From Eshraghiella sp964576255 (GTDB lineage: Bacteria > Bacillota > Clostridia > Lachnospirales > Lachnospiraceae), in contig CAZNUK010000095.1 of the NCBI GenBank assembly GCA_964576255.1, positions 1 through 6,023 on the forward strand: a stretch of 6,023 nt of DNA. Direction: 5' to 3'. Positions within the stretch are counted from its first letter, which is position 1; each line of letters starts with the position of its first letter. Of this stretch, positions 5,379-6,023 are shown in pieces. The notes beneath the pieces are model-generated. The model worked only from the letters and a program-made list of their open reading frames with translations. It ran no database searches and was not told the DNA's origin. A program made the position numbers and the translations under genes.

Positions 5379-6023
5379 AGAATCATCTTCTTAAAATTCT
5401 TCTTACCTCTCCTAATTACAATTCCGTCACCGAAATCTTCCTTAGTGTAGGTCTTTTTAAAATCTGTTTCCTTCTCACCGTTAACAGTTACACCGCCCTG
5501 TTCAATATTACGCCTTGCTTCTGAACGGGTTGGGCATAAATTGCCAACTACAAGAAGTGTAATTAAATCAACTGCACCATCCTTGAAGTTATCATCTGTA
5601 ACAGTTGCAGTTGGCATATTGGTTGCGTCTCCAGCACCGAATACGGAACGGGCACTTTCCTTTGCCTTGTCAGCCTCTTCTTCGCCATGAACTAATTTAG
5701 TAAGCTCATAAGCAAGGATTTCTTTGGCTTCATTTAACCGGCTGCCTTCCCAGCTTTCCATCTTGGCAATTTCATCAAGAGGAAGGAAGGTTAACATCTT
5801 AATACATTTGATAACGTCTGCATCATCCACATTTCTCCAGTACTGGAAAAATTCATAAGGTGTGGTCTTGGCAGGGTCAAGCCATACAGCACCCTTGGCT
5901 GTCTTGCCCATTTTCTTACCTTCTGAATTGAGAAGGAGAGTAATTGTCATTGCAGATGCATCCTTACCGAGTTTACGTCTGATGAGCTCGGTACCACCAA
6001 GCATATTGCTCCACTGGTCATCT
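5375..6023 (-). CDS. tyrS: Tyrosyl-tRNA synthetase (C-terminal part, cut by window edge)
   Basis: The minus strand is open from the right edge to TAG at 5377-5375, giving 215 residues, about half of a usual TyrRS of about 400-420; the start lies outside. The visible part opens with DDQWSNM, the tyrosine-binding/class I region, and continues to K-M-G-K-T (visible residues 37-41), the KMSKS-equivalent loop that bacterial TyrRS write as KFGKT, followed by GAVWLDPAKTTPYEFFQYW. A linker leads to a C-terminal S4-type RNA-binding domain (about 148-215: LCPTRSEARRNIEQGGVTVNG). The enzyme charges tRNA-Tyr in the cytosol. The gene runs convergently to the exporter operon. Its last Leu codon and TAG stop lie in the right end of the long palindrome, so the extreme C-terminus may have been shaped by that element. 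Confidence 0.97.
   Translation of the reverse strand, partial: DDQWSNMLGGTELIRRKLGKDASAMTITLLLNSEGKKMGKTAKGAVWLDPAKTTPYEFFQYWRNVDDADVIKCIKMLTFLPLDEIAKMESWEGSRLNEAKEILAYELTKLVHGEEEADKAKESARSVFGAGDATNMPTATVTDDNFKDGAVDLITLLVVGNLCPTRSEARRNIEQGGVTVNGEKETDFKKTYTKEDFGDGIVIRRGKKNFKKMIL

Noticed and set aside
5231..5524. 97-codon plus-strand open frame
   Set aside because: It begins inside the palindrome, has no ribosome binding site, and its second half is antisense to the well-supported tyrS.

Overview
The window looks like chromosomal DNA from a low-GC, Gram-positive anaerobe of the class Clostridia, most likely a Lachnospiraceae-type gut Firmicute. The basis is the AT-rich composition, strong purine-rich Shine-Dalgarno sequences, a sigma-A type promoter, a GTG start, and the protein families present (DegV, bacterial TyrRS of the KFGKT type, heterodimeric ABC exporter). 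Genus cannot be fixed from the sequence alone.

Layout: (1) 1-289, minus strand: the N-terminal 96 codons of a DegV-family fatty-acid-binding protein, running off the left edge. (2) 290-422: a divergent promoter region. It has a near-consensus promoter for degV whose 17-bp spacer is almost filled by a perfect 16-bp palindrome, and a separate extended -10 promoter facing right. (3) 423-5127, plus strand: a compact four-gene unit with junctions of +9, -1 and +5 bases. It encodes a cytidylate-kinase-like P-loop protein, two ABC half-transporters, and a small two-helix membrane protein of unknown function. (4) 5128-5374: a gap dominated by a roughly 194-bp imperfect palindrome (5185-5378) whose core can act as a bidirectional terminator and whose right end covers the tyrS stop codon. 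(5) 5375-6023, minus strand: the C-terminal 215 codons of tyrosyl-tRNA synthetase, running off the right edge.

The two half-transporters form a textbook asymmetric heterodimer. The first subunit has Asp in place of the catalytic Glu and Gln in place of the switch His, but a perfect LSGGQ. The second has canonical Walker B Glu and His, but an altered LSQGQ signature. One ATP site of the pair should therefore be catalytic and the other degenerate, as in the TM287/288, BmrCD and LmrCD class. The substrate is unknown.

I see no defence system, CRISPR array, tRNA, rRNA or intact insertion sequence. The parts most worth following up are the long palindrome at the tyrS end, the palindrome inside the degV promoter, and the linkage of a nucleotide-kinase-like protein and an orphan membrane protein to the exporter.
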